A stretch of DNA of 64,000 bases from Albirhodobacter sp048262715. GTDB lineage: Bacteria > Pseudomonadota > Alphaproteobacteria > Rhodobacterales > Rhodobacteraceae. The translations under genes were made by a program, and so were the position numbers. Where the stretch lies: the NCBI GenBank assembly GCA_048262715.1, contig JBLXEV010000001.1:248001-312000 (forward strand). Direction: 5' to 3'. The notes beneath the pieces are model-generated. The model searched no databases. It was not told where the DNA came from and saw nothing but the letters and a program-made list of their open reading frames with translations. Positions 40,825 through 50,244 of the stretch are shown piece by piece. Within the stretch, counting starts at the first letter, position 1. Each line of letters begins with the position of its first letter.

Positions 40825-43470
40825 ATGATGTCAGAGCAAACTGTCACGCCGATGATGGCGCAATATCTCGGAATTAAAGCGCAAAACGCAGGCGCGCTCC
40901 TGTTCTACCGGATGGGCGATTTCTACGAGATGTTCTTTGAGGATGCGGTGGCCGCCGCCAGCGCCCTCGATATCGCGCTGACCAAGCGCGGCACCCATGA
41001 GGGCGAACCGATCCCGATGTGCGGTGTGCCGGTTCATGCGGCAGAGGGCTATCTGCTGACGCTGATCCGCAAGGGCTTCCGCGTCGCGATTGCCGAGCAG
41101 ATGGAAAACCCCGCCGAGGCGAAGAAACGCGGCGCGAAATCGGTTGTGAAACGCGATGTGGTGCGGCTGGTCACGCCTGGAACTTTGACGGAAGAAAGCC
41201 TGCTGGAGGCGCGGCGCCACAACTTCCTCGCCGCTTGGGGCGAAGTCCGCGAGGATGCGGCGCTGGCATGGGTCGATATCTCGACGGGTGAATTCCGTGT
41301 CATGCCCTGCCCGATGATCCGCCTCGCGCCCGAACTCGCGCGGCTTGGGCCCCGCGAGGTGCTGGTGAGCGAGACGAAAGAGGCAGATCTGGCCGAGATA
41401 GTCTCTGATACGCGCGCCGCGCTGACGCCGCTCGCGCGCTCCAGCTTCGATAGCCAAGGTGCCGAGAAGCGGCTTTGCGATCTGTTCGGTGTCAGCTCGC
41501 TGGATGCCTTCGGCAGCTTCTCGCGCGGCGAGATTGCCGCGATGGGCGCGTTGATCGACTATCTCGATATGACGCAGCGCGGCAAGCTGCCACTGTTGCG
41601 CCGCCCCGTGCGTGAGGAAGCTGGCTCTGCGATGCAGATCGATGCCGCAACCCGCCGCAATCTGGAGCTCACCCAAGCGCTCTCCGGCGGGCGCGAAGGC
41701 TCGCTGCTGCACGCAATTGATCGCACTGCCACCGCAGGCGGCGCGCGGCTGCTGGAGCGTCGGATCTCCGCCCCCTCGCGCGACCTCGGTCTGATCCATG
41801 CTCGGCAAGGATCGGTGCGGTTTCTGGTAGAACAGTCTCGATTCCGTGCTGACCTGCGCGAAGATCTCAAGCGCTGCCCCGATATGGACCGCGCCCTCTC
41901 GCGCCTCGCACTGGAACGCGGCGGCCCGCGTGATATGACCGCGATCCGCAACGCGCTGGAACAGGCCGCCTGTATCGCGGAACGGTTTGAGGGCCAAGAC
42001 GCGCCCGCGCTTTTAAGTGAGGCAAGCGAGGCGCTCACGGGGCATGACTCGCTCCTCCTCTTCCTGAATGCCGCCCTCGTGGCAGAGCCACCCCTGCTGG
42101 CCCGCGATGGTGGCTTTGTCAGTGTTGGCTTTGACGCCGAGCTGGATGAGACACGACAGCTTCGGGATGAGGGCCGTTCCGTCATCGCCAAGATGCAGCA
42201 AGATTATGCGACGCAAGCCGACATCCCGAGCCTGAAGATCAAACATAACAACGTGCTGGGCTATTTCATCGAGGTCACCGCAACCCATGCAGAGAAAATG
42301 CTCTCCGCGCCGCTGAATGAGACCTTCATCCACCGCCAAACCACCGCCAGCCAAGTGCGGTTCACCACGGTGCCGCTGTCCGAGATCGAGACGAAGATCC
42401 TGAATGCCGGCAACCATGCGCTGCAACTGGAGAAAGCGATCTTCGAGGATCTGCGCCAAGCCATCTTGAAAGAGGCCGGCCCGATTGGCGAGGCGGCGCG
42501 CGCGCTTGCGGAGCTGGACCTCGCTGCCGCCTTCGCCGATCTCGCAGCAGGGGAAAGCTGGGTCGAACCTGTGATCGACGCGAGCCGCGCGTTCCACGTG
42601 GAGGGCGGGCGGCATCCGGTGGTGGAACTGGCCCTCAAACGCGCGGGCGAGAGTTTCATCGCCAATGATTGCGGCCTGACGGAAGAAAGCACCCCCGCAA
42701 TCTGGCTGCTGACGGGCCCGAACATGGCGGGTAAATCGACCTTCCTGCGGCAAAACGCGATCATCGCGCTGCTGGCGCAGGCGGGGGCCTATGTGCCCGC
42801 AACCAAAGCGCATATCGGGCTGGTGAGCCAACTCTTCTCCCGCGTGGGCGCGGCTGATGATCTGGCACGTGGGCGCTCAACCTTCATGGTCGAAATGGTC
42901 GAGACTGCGGCGATCCTAAACCAAGCCGATGATCGCGCGCTGGTGATCTTGGATGAGATCGGCCGCGGCACCGCAACCTATGACGGGCTCTCGATTGCTT
43001 GGGCCGTGATGGAGCATCTGCATGAAACCAACCGCTGCCGCGCGCTCTTCGCCACCCATTACCACGAAATGACCGCGCTCTCGCAAAAGCTGGACGGGGT
43101 TGAAAACGCGACGGTATCGGTGCGCGAGTGGCAGGGCGATGTAATCTTCCTGCATGAGGTCAAAAAGGGCGCGGCGGATCGCTCCTACGGGGTGCAGGTC
43201 GCCCGGCTGGCAGGGCTGCCCGATAGCGTTGTCGCCCGCGCGCGTGTCGTCTTGGAGGCGCTGGAGAAGGGCGAGCGCGAAGGCGGTGCTAAGAAACAGA
43301 TGATCATCGACGATCTGCCGCTGTTCTCTGTCGCCGCGACACCGATCTCTGCGCCGCCCGCCGGCCCCACAAAGCTGGAAACCCGCCTCGAAGATCTCGC
43401 CCCAGATGAAATGACGCCGCGAGAAGCTCTCGCGGCGCTCTATGAGCTCAAAGCGCTTCTAAACGATTGA
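40825..43470 (+). CDS. mutS: DNA mismatch repair protein MutS
   Basis: 881 residues from the ATG at 40825 (a second ATG follows immediately at 40828; GGGGGA is just upstream). The mismatch-contacting motif is MGDFYEMFFED, the P-loop GPNMAGKST, and the Walker B and signature region reads VILDEIGRGTATYDGLSIAW. It recognises mismatches and recruits MutL. It ends before the second extragenic repeat. Confidence 0.97.
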   Translation: MMSEQTVTPMMAQYLGIKAQNAGALLFYRMGDFYEMFFEDAVAAASALDIALTKRGTHEGEPIPMCGVPVHAAEGYLLTLIRKGFRVAIAEQMENPAEAKKRGAKSVVKRDVVRLVTPGTLTEESLLEARRHNFLAAWGEVREDAALAWVDISTGEFRVMPCPMIRLAPELARLGPREVLVSETKEADLAEIVSDTRAALTPLARSSFDSQGAEKRLCDLFGVSSLDAFGSFSRGEIAAMGALIDYLDMTQRGKLPLLRRPVREEAGSAMQIDAATRRNLELTQALSGGREGSLLHAIDRTATAGGARLLERRISAPSRDLGLIHARQGSVRFLVEQSRFRADLREDLKRCPDMDRALSRLALERGGPRDMTAIRNALEQAACIAERFEGQDAPALLSEASEALTGHDSLLLFLNAALVAEPPLLARDGGFVSVGFDAELDETRQLRDEGRSVIAKMQQDYATQADIPSLKIKHNNVLGYFIEVTATHAEKMLSAPLNETFIHRQTTASQVRFTTVPLSEIETKILNAGNHALQLEKAIFEDLRQAILKEAGPIGEAARALAELDLAAAFADLAAGESWVEPVIDASRAFHVEGGRHPVVELALKRAGESFIANDCGLTEESTPAIWLLTGPNMAGKSTFLRQNAIIALLAQAGAYVPATKAHIGLVSQLFSRVGAADDLARGRSTFMVEMVETAAILNQADDRALVILDEIGRGTATYDGLSIAWAVMEHLHETNRCRALFATHYHEMTALSQKLDGVENATVSVREWQGDVIFLHEVKKGAADRSYGVQVARLAGLPDSVVARARVVLEALEKGEREGGAKKQMIIDDLPLFSVAATPISAPPAGPTKLETRLEDLAPDEMTPREALAALYELKALLND

Positions 43471-43485
43471 GCTTCCACTGAGGAG

Positions 43486-43523
43486 AAATATCCTGCGGGG
43501 GTCTGGGGGTGCAAAACCCCCAG
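43486..43523 (+). repeat. 38-bp extragenic repeat with terminator-like hairpin, copy 2
   Basis: AAATATCCTGCGGGGGT followed by CTGGGGGT-GCAAA-ACCCCCAG. It has the same first half and the same total length as the copy at 38396, but a different hairpin. It lies between the convergent mutS and grpE genes and may serve both as terminator. Confidence 0.75.
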
Positions 43524-43542
43524 CCGTTCCACATGAAACCCG

Positions 43543-44103
43543 TTAGGATTTCGGGGTGGAGGACACACCCACCTTGGCAGGCCGCAACAGGCGATCATGT
43601 AGCATAAAGCCGTCATCCATCACCTGAATGATATCGCCTGCAACCGTCCCAGGAACGGGGGCCTCGAACATCGCCTCATGCGCCTGCGGATCAAACCGAT
43701 CGCCGATCTGCGGCATGATCGCTTTCACGCCATGGCGCGCGAACACGTTGAGCAGCTCGCGCTGGGTCAGCTCGACCCCTTCGATCAACGCGGGCGCCGC
43801 TGCGCGAACCTCTTCGCTGGCCGCATCCAAGGCGCGCTTGAGCGCGTCGAACACCGGAAGCATATCGCGCGCCAGTTTCGAGCCGCCGTAATTCTCGGCT
43901 TCACGACGATCCCGATCCGAGCGCTTGCGCGAATTCTCGGCATCCGCCAAGGCGCGCATGAACCGATCACGGTAATCGTCCCGCTCAGCCCGCAGCGCCT
44001 CCAGCTCGCTCTCCATCACATCCGCATCCGTGCCAAAGGCCTCGGAGAGCGGATCGTTCAGATCCATCTGATCGTTCAAAATCTCGTCTTTCTTGTCGCT
44101 CAT
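43543..44103 (-). CDS. grpE: Nucleotide exchange factor GrpE
   Basis: 186 residues from the ATG at 44103 (an in-frame ATG at 44112 overlaps hrcA). A charged coiled coil (EALRAERDDYRDRFMRALAD, NSRKRSDRDR) precedes the beta domain with GVELTQRELLNVFARHGVK and PVPGTVAGDIIQVMDDGFML. It releases ADP from DnaK. It lies downstream of hrcA on the same strand, a usual pairing. Confidence 0.95.
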   Translation of the reverse strand: MSDKKDEILNDQMDLNDPLSEAFGTDADVMESELEALRAERDDYRDRFMRALADAENSRKRSDRDRREAENYGGSKLARDMLPVFDALKRALDAASEEVRAAAPALIEGVELTQRELLNVFARHGVKAIMPQIGDRFDPQAHEAMFEAPVPGTVAGDIIQVMDDGFMLHDRLLRPAKVGVSSTPKS

Positions 44104-44108
44104 GCGTC

Positions 44109-45170
44109 TCATCCTTTGCCGCGGCCAGACACCATTCGCCCGACCAGCTGCGCTGTATAATCCACGATCGGAACGATGCGCCCGTAGTTGAGCCGCGTTG
44201 GCCCAATGACACCGACCGCACCGATGATCTTTCGATCAGCGTTCATATAGGGAGAGACCACCAGAGAGGAACCCGAAAGTGAAAAAAGCTTGTTCTCCGA
44301 GCCAATAAAAATGCGCACACCGTCGCCTTCTTCGGTCAGATCAAGGAATTCCGCGATATCACGTTTTCGTTCGAGATCATCAAACAGCGACCGCACCCGA
44401 TCCAGATCGAGTTCCTCACCGATGAGATTCGACCGCCCACGGACGATCAGCCGCTCGTAGCGCTCGCCCTCGTTCTGCCAGAGCGCCAGTCCACTCTCGA
44501 CCAGATCCGCCGCGAGGATATCGAGCTCCTGCCGCCGCTCGCGGATTTGCACGGTGATCTCGTCGCGCAATTCCGACAAGGTGCGCCCCTCGGCGAGCGC
44601 GTTGAGGAAATTCGCGGCCTCCCGCATCGAGGATGGCGTTTGGCCCAGAGGTGGGGTGAACACACGGTTTTCAACCCGCCCATCCGCAAAGACCAATACC
44701 ACCAAGGCGCGATCCGCCGCCAGCGACACGAATTCAATATGCCGGATCGGCGCCTCGATCTTCGGGGTCAGAACAAGGCTCGCGCCGTGGGTGATGCCAG
44801 AGAGAGCCGACCCTACACGATCCAGCAAGGATCCGACATTGGGATCATGCGCCCCCATCGTCGCGTCGATCCGCTCCCGGTCCTGCGCGCCCAGCTCAGA
44901 CACTTCCATCAGCCCGTCGACAAACATCCGCAGTCCAAGCTGCGTCGGCACACGGCCCGCGGAGACATGTGGCGAGCCGAGCAGCCCGAGATATTCGAGA
45001 TCGTTCATCACATTGCGGATCGTCGCCGCCGAGAGCTTTTCCGCCATCGAGCGCGCCAAGGTCCGCGACCCCACCGGATCACCGCTGTCGAGATAGCCCT
45101 CCACAACGCGGCGAAACACTTCGCGCGACCGATCATTGAGTTCTGAGAGGATCTGCTGTTGGTCCGTCAT
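44109..45170 (-). CDS. hrcA: Heat-inducible transcription repressor HrcA
   Basis: 353 residues. The N-terminal winged helix is ILSELNDRSREVFRRVVEGY then GDPVGSRTLARS; the C-terminal GAF-like part has NYGRIVPIVDYTAQLVGRMV. HrcA represses groESL-type operons through CIRCE. I see no CIRCE palindrome before hrcA itself. It is divergent from rph. Confidence 0.95.
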   Translation of the reverse strand: MTDQQQILSELNDRSREVFRRVVEGYLDSGDPVGSRTLARSMAEKLSAATIRNVMNDLEYLGLLGSPHVSAGRVPTQLGLRMFVDGLMEVSELGAQDRERIDATMGAHDPNVGSLLDRVGSALSGITHGASLVLTPKIEAPIRHIEFVSLAADRALVVLVFADGRVENRVFTPPLGQTPSSMREAANFLNALAEGRTLSELRDEITVQIRERRQELDILAADLVESGLALWQNEGERYERLIVRGRSNLIGEELDLDRVRSLFDDLERKRDIAEFLDLTEEGDGVRIFIGSENKLFSLSGSSLVVSPYMNADRKIIGAVGVIGPTRLNYGRIVPIVDYTAQLVGRMVSGRGKG

Positions 45171-45322
45171 TTCAGGCCCCTTTCGGTGCGAGTTAACGGG
45201 CTAGGGCCACCTTCGTCAATCACAGCTAGGCCAGATTGCCCATTGAGGCTTGCATCATTTGGCCTGCCCCCTCTAATTGGCCACGAAATACCACACGCGA
45301 TACAGCAGAAAAAGGAAATGCC

Positions 45323-46036
45323 ATGCGCCCCTCTGGTCGGAACTTGAGCGAAATGCGGTCGATCTCGATTGAGACCGGCGTGACCAAACATGCCGAGGGC
45401 TCGTGCCTGATCAAGATCGGCGGCACCCATGTTCTGTGCACCGCGACGATTGAAGACCGCGCGCCCTCCTTCCTTAAAGGCTCCGGCCTTGGTTGGGTGA
45501 CGGCAGAATACGGGATGCTGCCGCGCGCCACCCATTCGCGCAACCGCCGTGAGGCCGCGATGGGCAAGCAATCCGGCCGCACCCAAGAAATTCAACGGCT
45601 GATCGGGCGCTCCCTGCGCGCGGGCGTGGACCGTGTTGCCCTTGGCGAGCGGCAGATTGTGGTGGATTGCGATGTGATCCAAGCCGATGGCGGCACACGC
45701 TGCGCCGCGATCACCGGCGGTTGGGTCGCACTTCGTCTGGCCGTGAACAAGCTGATGAAAGCAGGGATTGTGGTCTCTGATCCGCTCATAGATCCGGTCG
45801 CAGCGGTGTCTTGCGGGATCTACGGCGGGCAAGCGATCTGCGATCTGGATTATGCTGAGGATTCCGAGGCGGGCACCGATGGGAATTTCGTGATGACCGG
45901 ATCGGGCAAGCTGATCGAGGTGCAAATGTCGGCCGAGGGATCGACCTTCTCGCGCGATCAAATGAACACGCTTCTGGATCTGGCCGAGGCGGGCGTTGCC
46001 GAACTGGTCGCAGCACAAAAGGCGGCAACAGCATGA
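45323..46036 (+). CDS. rph: Ribonuclease PH
   Basis: 237 residues from the ATG at 45323. MRPSGRNLSEMRSISIETGV, SGLGWVTAEYGMLPRATHSR and GRTQEIQRLIGRSLRAGVD are RNase PH signatures, with GTDGNFVMTGSGKLIEVQ later. It trims tRNA 3' ends phosphorolytically. Coupled to rdgB by ATGA. Confidence 0.97.
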   Translation: MRPSGRNLSEMRSISIETGVTKHAEGSCLIKIGGTHVLCTATIEDRAPSFLKGSGLGWVTAEYGMLPRATHSRNRREAAMGKQSGRTQEIQRLIGRSLRAGVDRVALGERQIVVDCDVIQADGGTRCAAITGGWVALRLAVNKLMKAGIVVSDPLIDPVAAVSCGIYGGQAICDLDYAEDSEAGTDGNFVMTGSGKLIEVQMSAEGSTFSRDQMNTLLDLAEAGVAELVAAQKAATA

Positions 46037-46641
46037 GAAAATTTGCCGAGAAACGCCTCCTCGTCGCGACGCATAACGCGGGCAAGCTGGAGGAAATCTC
46101 CGCCCTGCTCGCCCCCTTCGGGATTGAATGCGTGGGCGCGGCCGAGATGAGCCTGCCTGAGCCGGCAGAGACGGAAACCACCTTCGTCGGCAACGCACGG
46201 ATCAAAGCCCATGCGGCAGCCAAGGCAACCGGCCTGCCAGCGCTTTCCGACGACAGCGGGATCGAGGTTGATTGCCTCGATGGCGCGCCAGGCGTCTATA
46301 CCGCCGATTGGGCCGAAACCGAGAATGGTCGCGATTTCACCATGGCGATGACCAAAACTTGGGACGCCTGCGAAAAGATCAACGCCCCGCAACCGCGTCT
46401 CGCGCGCTTCCGTTCGACCTTGGTTCTTGCCTGGCCCGATGGGCATGATGAGGTCTTCGCGGGAAAAGTCGAAGGGCAGCTCGTCTGGCCAATGCGCGGC
46501 GCTGCGGGCCACGGCTATGATCCGATGTTCCAGCCCATCGGCCATGAAGTGACCTTTGCGGAGATGGACCCCGCTGAAAAGAACGAGATCAGCCACCGCG
46601 CCGACGCGTTCCGCCAGCTTGTCACGTGTTTCGAGGCCTAA
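46033..46641 (+). CDS. rdgB: dITP/XTP pyrophosphatase RdgB
   Basis: 202 residues. LLVATHNAGKLEEISALLAP opens the Ham1/RdgB fold; ALSDDSGIEVDCLDGAPGVY contains the metal-binding Asp residues and AAGHGYDPMFQPIG the purine pocket. It removes non-canonical purine triphosphates. Between rph and ridA in one coupled unit. Confidence 0.96.
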   Translation: MRKFAEKRLLVATHNAGKLEEISALLAPFGIECVGAAEMSLPEPAETETTFVGNARIKAHAAAKATGLPALSDDSGIEVDCLDGAPGVYTADWAETENGRDFTMAMTKTWDACEKINAPQPRLARFRSTLVLAWPDGHDEVFAGKVEGQLVWPMRGAAGHGYDPMFQPIGHEVTFAEMDPAEKNEISHRADAFRQLVTCFEA

Positions 46642-46642
46642 G

Positions 46643-47014
46643 ATGCAGCGAATTACTTCCGGCTCTCCTTTCGAGAAAACCATGGGCTATTCGCGCGCGG
46701 TAGTGAAAGGCCCATGGTGCTTTGTGTCCGGCACCACGGGCTATGATTACACCACGATGGAAATGCCTTCGAGCATCGCCGACCAAGCGCGCAATTGCTT
46801 TAAGACGATTGAAGCGGCCCTGATCGAGGGCGGCTTTGCGATGTCCGACATCGTGCGCGTGCAATATACCGTCACCGATGCGGCGCTTGTCGAGCAGGTC
46901 ATTCCCGTTTTGGGCGAAACCTTAGGCGAGATCCGCCCCGCCGCCACGATGGTGATCGCGGCTCTGATCAAGCCGGAAATGCTCATCGAGATCGAGGTCA
47001 CCGCACTCAAATGA
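46643..47014 (+). CDS. RidA family protein
   Basis: 123 residues from the ATG at 46643, one base after the rdgB stop. GPWCFVSGTTGYDYTTMEMP and the C-terminal PEMLIEIEVTALK fit the trimeric YjgF/RidA fold. The usual catalytic Arg of RidA (in IR.A) is present as EIRPAATMV. Members deaminate reactive enamines/imines. ATGA overlap with hemW. Confidence 0.88.
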   Translation: MQRITSGSPFEKTMGYSRAVVKGPWCFVSGTTGYDYTTMEMPSSIADQARNCFKTIEAALIEGGFAMSDIVRVQYTVTDAALVEQVIPVLGETLGEIRPAATMVIAALIKPEMLIEIEVTALK

Positions 47015-48168
47015 TGGAAGATTGGCAAAACGGCGGCTTCGGGCTCTACCTTCACTGGCCGTTTTGCGCTGCCAAATGCCCCTATTGCGATTTCAACAGT
47101 CATGTCACGCAAGAAATCGACGAAAACCGCTGGCAGAGAGCCTTTTTGAGCGAGATAGAACGCGTCGGAAAGCTTACCGAGGGCCGCTTGCTGAATTCGG
47201 TATTTTTCGGCGGCGGCACCCCTTCCCTCATGTCACCCGATCTCGTGCACGCAATCCTCGATAAGGTGCGTGCCACGTGGACCCTTGCAAATGATATCGA
47301 GATCACCTTGGAGGCCAACCCGACCAGCATCGAGGCCGGTCGCTTCCGCGGCTATTCAGAGGCGGGCGTCAATCGTGTCTCGATGGGGATGCAGGCCCTC
47401 AATGACCGGGATCTGAAGGCACTGGGCCGGATGCATAGCGTGGCTGAAGGGCGCAAAGCCTTTGATATCGCCCGCGCACAGTTTGATCGCGTGAGCTTCG
47501 ATCTGATCTACGCCCGCCAAGACCAAGATCTCGATCACTGGCGCCGCGAGTTGAACGAGGCGCTGTCTATGGCGGTTGATCACTTCTCGCTCTACCAGCT
47601 GACAATTGAAGATGGCACAGCCTTCGGCGCACGCCATGCAGCAGGAAAACTGCGCGGTCTGCCCACGGATGATATCGCTGCGGATATGTATCTTCTGACG
47701 CAAGAGATTTGCGATCGGGCGGGGCTGCCAGCCTATGAAGTCTCTAACCATGCGAGATCAGGCTGTGAAAGCCGCCACAATCTCGTCTATTGGCGCTACG
47801 GAGATTACGCAGGTATTGGCCCCGGCGCGCATGGCCGCCTGACGATAAATGGCATCCGCCACGCAACAGATACGCCAAAGCAACCGGAAGCCTGGCTTGA
47901 TCAGGTGGAGCGCACAGGCGCCGGCGAGCGGGAGTTCGCGGCACTCCCGCTTGACGAACAGGCAACCGAGTTTCTTCTCTTCAATCTCCGCCTCGCGGAA
48001 GGTCTTGACCCAAGCCGATACGAGGCGATGTCAGGCAAGGCGTTCAACCCGCAATCGCTGCGGGATTTGCAGAATATGGAGATGATTAAGCTGGAAGAGG
48101 GTCGAATTAAAGCGACGAAAGCGGGCCGCGCGATCCTGAATGCGGTGATCAGAGAACTGATGCCATGA
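47011..48168 (+). CDS. hemW: HemW, radical SAM heme chaperone
   Basis: 385 residues. The radical SAM cluster site is FCAAKCPYCDFNSHV (CxxxCxxC plus the HemW-type downstream part), followed by FFGGGTPSLMSPD. It lacks the extra N-terminal Cys of true HemN, consistent with HemW, which handles heme rather than making it. Directly coupled to the RidA gene. Confidence 0.9.
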   Translation: MMEDWQNGGFGLYLHWPFCAAKCPYCDFNSHVTQEIDENRWQRAFLSEIERVGKLTEGRLLNSVFFGGGTPSLMSPDLVHAILDKVRATWTLANDIEITLEANPTSIEAGRFRGYSEAGVNRVSMGMQALNDRDLKALGRMHSVAEGRKAFDIARAQFDRVSFDLIYARQDQDLDHWRRELNEALSMAVDHFSLYQLTIEDGTAFGARHAAGKLRGLPTDDIAADMYLLTQEICDRAGLPAYEVSNHARSGCESRHNLVYWRYGDYAGIGPGAHGRLTINGIRHATDTPKQPEAWLDQVERTGAGEREFAALPLDEQATEFLLFNLRLAEGLDPSRYEAMSGKAFNPQSLRDLQNMEMIKLEEGRIKATKAGRAILNAVIRELMP

Positions 48169-48521
48169 TCCGCGCGCTGTGGCTGATTGGCGGGTTGATC
48201 TCCCTCGGCCTCGGGATCATAGGCGCTGTGCTTCCCCTCTTGCCGACCGTTCCTTTCCTCCTGCTGGCCGCCTTCTGCTTCGCGCGTTCTTCAGATCGGC
48301 TGCATGGTTGGCTTCTTCACCACCCTACCTTTGGGCCAGCCATTAGAAACTGGCGCGATCACGGTGCGATTTCACGCCGCGCAAAACGGCTGGCCACAGT
48401 CTCTATCCTTGCTGCTTTTAGTCTATCTGTCGCACTCGGGCTTGGGCCCAAAATACTAACAGCCCAAGCGATTACGCTCGGGCTGGTCAGTCTTTTCATC
48501 TGGTCGCGGCCGGAGAGTTAA
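48165..48521 (+). CDS. DUF454 (YbaN) inner membrane protein
   Basis: 118 residues: LWLIGGLISLGLGIIGAVLP and LLPTVPFLLLAAFCFARSSD form the signature, then FGPAIRNWRDHGAISRRAKR and two further membrane segments. Typical YbaN length and motif. Function unknown. ATGA overlap with hemW; converges on parB. Confidence 0.9.
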   Translation: MIRALWLIGGLISLGLGIIGAVLPLLPTVPFLLLAAFCFARSSDRLHGWLLHHPTFGPAIRNWRDHGAISRRAKRLATVSILAAFSLSVALGLGPKILTAQAITLGLVSLFIWSRPES

Positions 48522-49424
48522 TCAAACACCACGGCTCAAAAGCTGGCAGAGCGCATCGAGATCATCTAGGGATCCGTAAGTGATCGACAGCCGCCCACCC
48601 TGCCCCGCGTGATCGATCGTCACTTTCATACCAAGCCCAGCCGAAAGATCGCCCTCAAGCGCACGCGTATCCGCATCTTTCTCGGGAGCGCGGCTGCTCG
48701 CCACTGCAGGGGCTGGCTTCGCCTCCAAGCCCTGCGCATCGCGCGCCAGTTTCTCCGTCTCGCGGACGCTAAGCTGCCGGTCAATGACCTCATGTGCCAG
48801 CTTGAGCGGGTTCTCGGATGTGATCAAGGCCCGCGCATGTCCCGCCGAGATTTTCCCTTCGCGCAGCATCAACTGCACCTCGTCAGGCAGTTGCAGCAGG
48901 CGCATCAGGTTCGCGATATGGCTCCGGCTTTTCGACAATGCCTGTGCGAGTTTCTCCTGTGTGTGTCCAAACCGCTCCATCAACTGGCGATATCCAAGAG
49001 CCTCTTCCACCGCATTCAGATCAGCGCGTTGAATATTCTCGATGATAGCGATTTCAAGGACTTCCGTATCGTCGAAATCGCGAAGAATAACGGGCAACTC
49101 ATGTAGTTGGGCGAGTTGAGACGCGCGCCAGCGGCGCTCCCCCGCAACAATTTCGTAATGATCCGCCTTGCTGGGATGCGGGCGAACAATCAAAGGCTGA
49201 ATAACGCCCTTCTCGCGAATAGATTCCGAAAGCTCCTGAATCGCCTCACGCGAAAAATCGCGACGCGGCTGATTTGGATTCGGTTCAATCCGTTCAATAG
49301 GAACGCGCATATCCGCGCGGCGCATTGCGCTCATGCTATCCTCGGCGACAGGCGCAGCAACATCCGCCATCAATGCGGACAAGCCCCGGCCAAGACCGCG
49401 GCGTTCCATTCTTTTCTCGGACAT
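48522..49424 (-). CDS. parB: Chromosome partitioning protein ParB
   Basis: 300 residues from the ATG at 49424 (two bases after the parA stop). RRGLGRGLSALMADVAAP opens the protein; the CTPase motif region is IVAGERRWRASQLA and the HTH is FGHTQEKLAQALSKSRSHIA. It binds parS and spreads as a CTP clamp. The C-terminus has the dimer domain. With parA and two parS sites nearby it forms the ParABS system. Confidence 0.97.
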   Translation of the reverse strand: MSEKRMERRGLGRGLSALMADVAAPVAEDSMSAMRRADMRVPIERIEPNPNQPRRDFSREAIQELSESIREKGVIQPLIVRPHPSKADHYEIVAGERRWRASQLAQLHELPVILRDFDDTEVLEIAIIENIQRADLNAVEEALGYRQLMERFGHTQEKLAQALSKSRSHIANLMRLLQLPDEVQLMLREGKISAGHARALITSENPLKLAHEVIDRQLSVRETEKLARDAQGLEAKPAPAVASSRAPEKDADTRALEGDLSAGLGMKVTIDHAGQGGRLSITYGSLDDLDALCQLLSRGV

Positions 49425-49425
49425 C

Positions 49426-50244
49426 TTACGCTCCTTTGCGAAGTTGGGCCTCATGCCGCGCGATCAGCTCGACCGATAAAGCACGGTAGGATTCAGCGCC
49501 GCGCGACGCGCTATCGTAGGTCAAAACAGGCATTGCATAGGAAGGCGCCTCAGAAACCCGTACATTTCGCGGGATCATTGTGCGGAAAACAACCTCCCCC
49601 AGTGTCGCGCGCGCGTCCGCCTCGACCTGCTGCGAAAGATTGTTGCGTACATCATACATCGTCAAAACGACGCCCTCGATCCGCAGATGCCTATTCGCGG
49701 ATTGCCGGACCTCACGAATCGTCAACATGAGCTGCGAAAGTCCCTCCAAAGCGAAGAACTCCGCCTGCAACGGTACCAAAACCGAATCCGCGGCAATCAT
49801 TGCATTCACCGTCAAAAGACTGAGCGACGGCGGGCAATCAATCAAGATATAGTCGAGCGCGAACCCGTCCATCGCTACTTGTCGTAGCGCATCATGCAAT
49901 AGGAAGCTGCGCTTTTCATTCGCGACCAATTCCATATCCGCCGAAGAAAGATCAATCGTGGCCGGACAAATGAAGAGCCCTTCAATCGCAGTCGGCTGGA
50001 CGACATCTGCAGGCGCAGCCTCTTCCAGAAGCAAATCATAGGTGGTTTTCTGGCGATCATTCGGCTCAATCCCGAGCCCTGTCGAAGCGTTTCCTTGCGG
50101 GTCAAGATCAACCAGCAGCACACGTTTTCCAATTTCAGCGAGCGCCGCAGCGAGGTTAATCGCCGTCGTTGTTTTGCCGACACCCCCCTTTTGGTTGGCA
50201 ATCGCGATAATTCTGGGGCCCACGGGCCGAGTTGGATCAGACAC
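49426..50244 (-). CDS. parA: Chromosome partitioning ATPase ParA
   Basis: 272 residues, GTG start at 50244 overlapping rsmG by eight bases. Deviant Walker A KGGVGKTTTAINLA, then LLVDLDPQGNASTGLGI and IDCPPSLSLLTVNAM. ATP-bound ParA coats the nucleoid and drives segregation of ParB-parS. Confidence 0.97.
   Translation of the reverse strand: MSDPTRPVGPRIIAIANQKGGVGKTTTAINLAAALAEIGKRVLLVDLDPQGNASTGLGIEPNDRQKTTYDLLLEEAAPADVVQPTAIEGLFICPATIDLSSADMELVANEKRSFLLHDALRQVAMDGFALDYILIDCPPSLSLLTVNAMIAADSVLVPLQAEFFALEGLSQLMLTIREVRQSANRHLRIEGVVLTMYDVRNNLSQQVEADARATLGEVVFRTMIPRNVRVSEAPSYAMPVLTYDSASRGAESYRALSVELIARHEAQLRKGA

Noticed and set aside
43526..43541. parS-like CGTTCCACATGAAACC
   Set aside because: Several mismatches to the strict 16-bp consensus, including one in the central CACGTG.
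45171..45322. CIRCE element in the hrcA-rph gap
   Set aside because: No TTAGCACTC-N9-GAGTGCTAA palindrome or near match is present.
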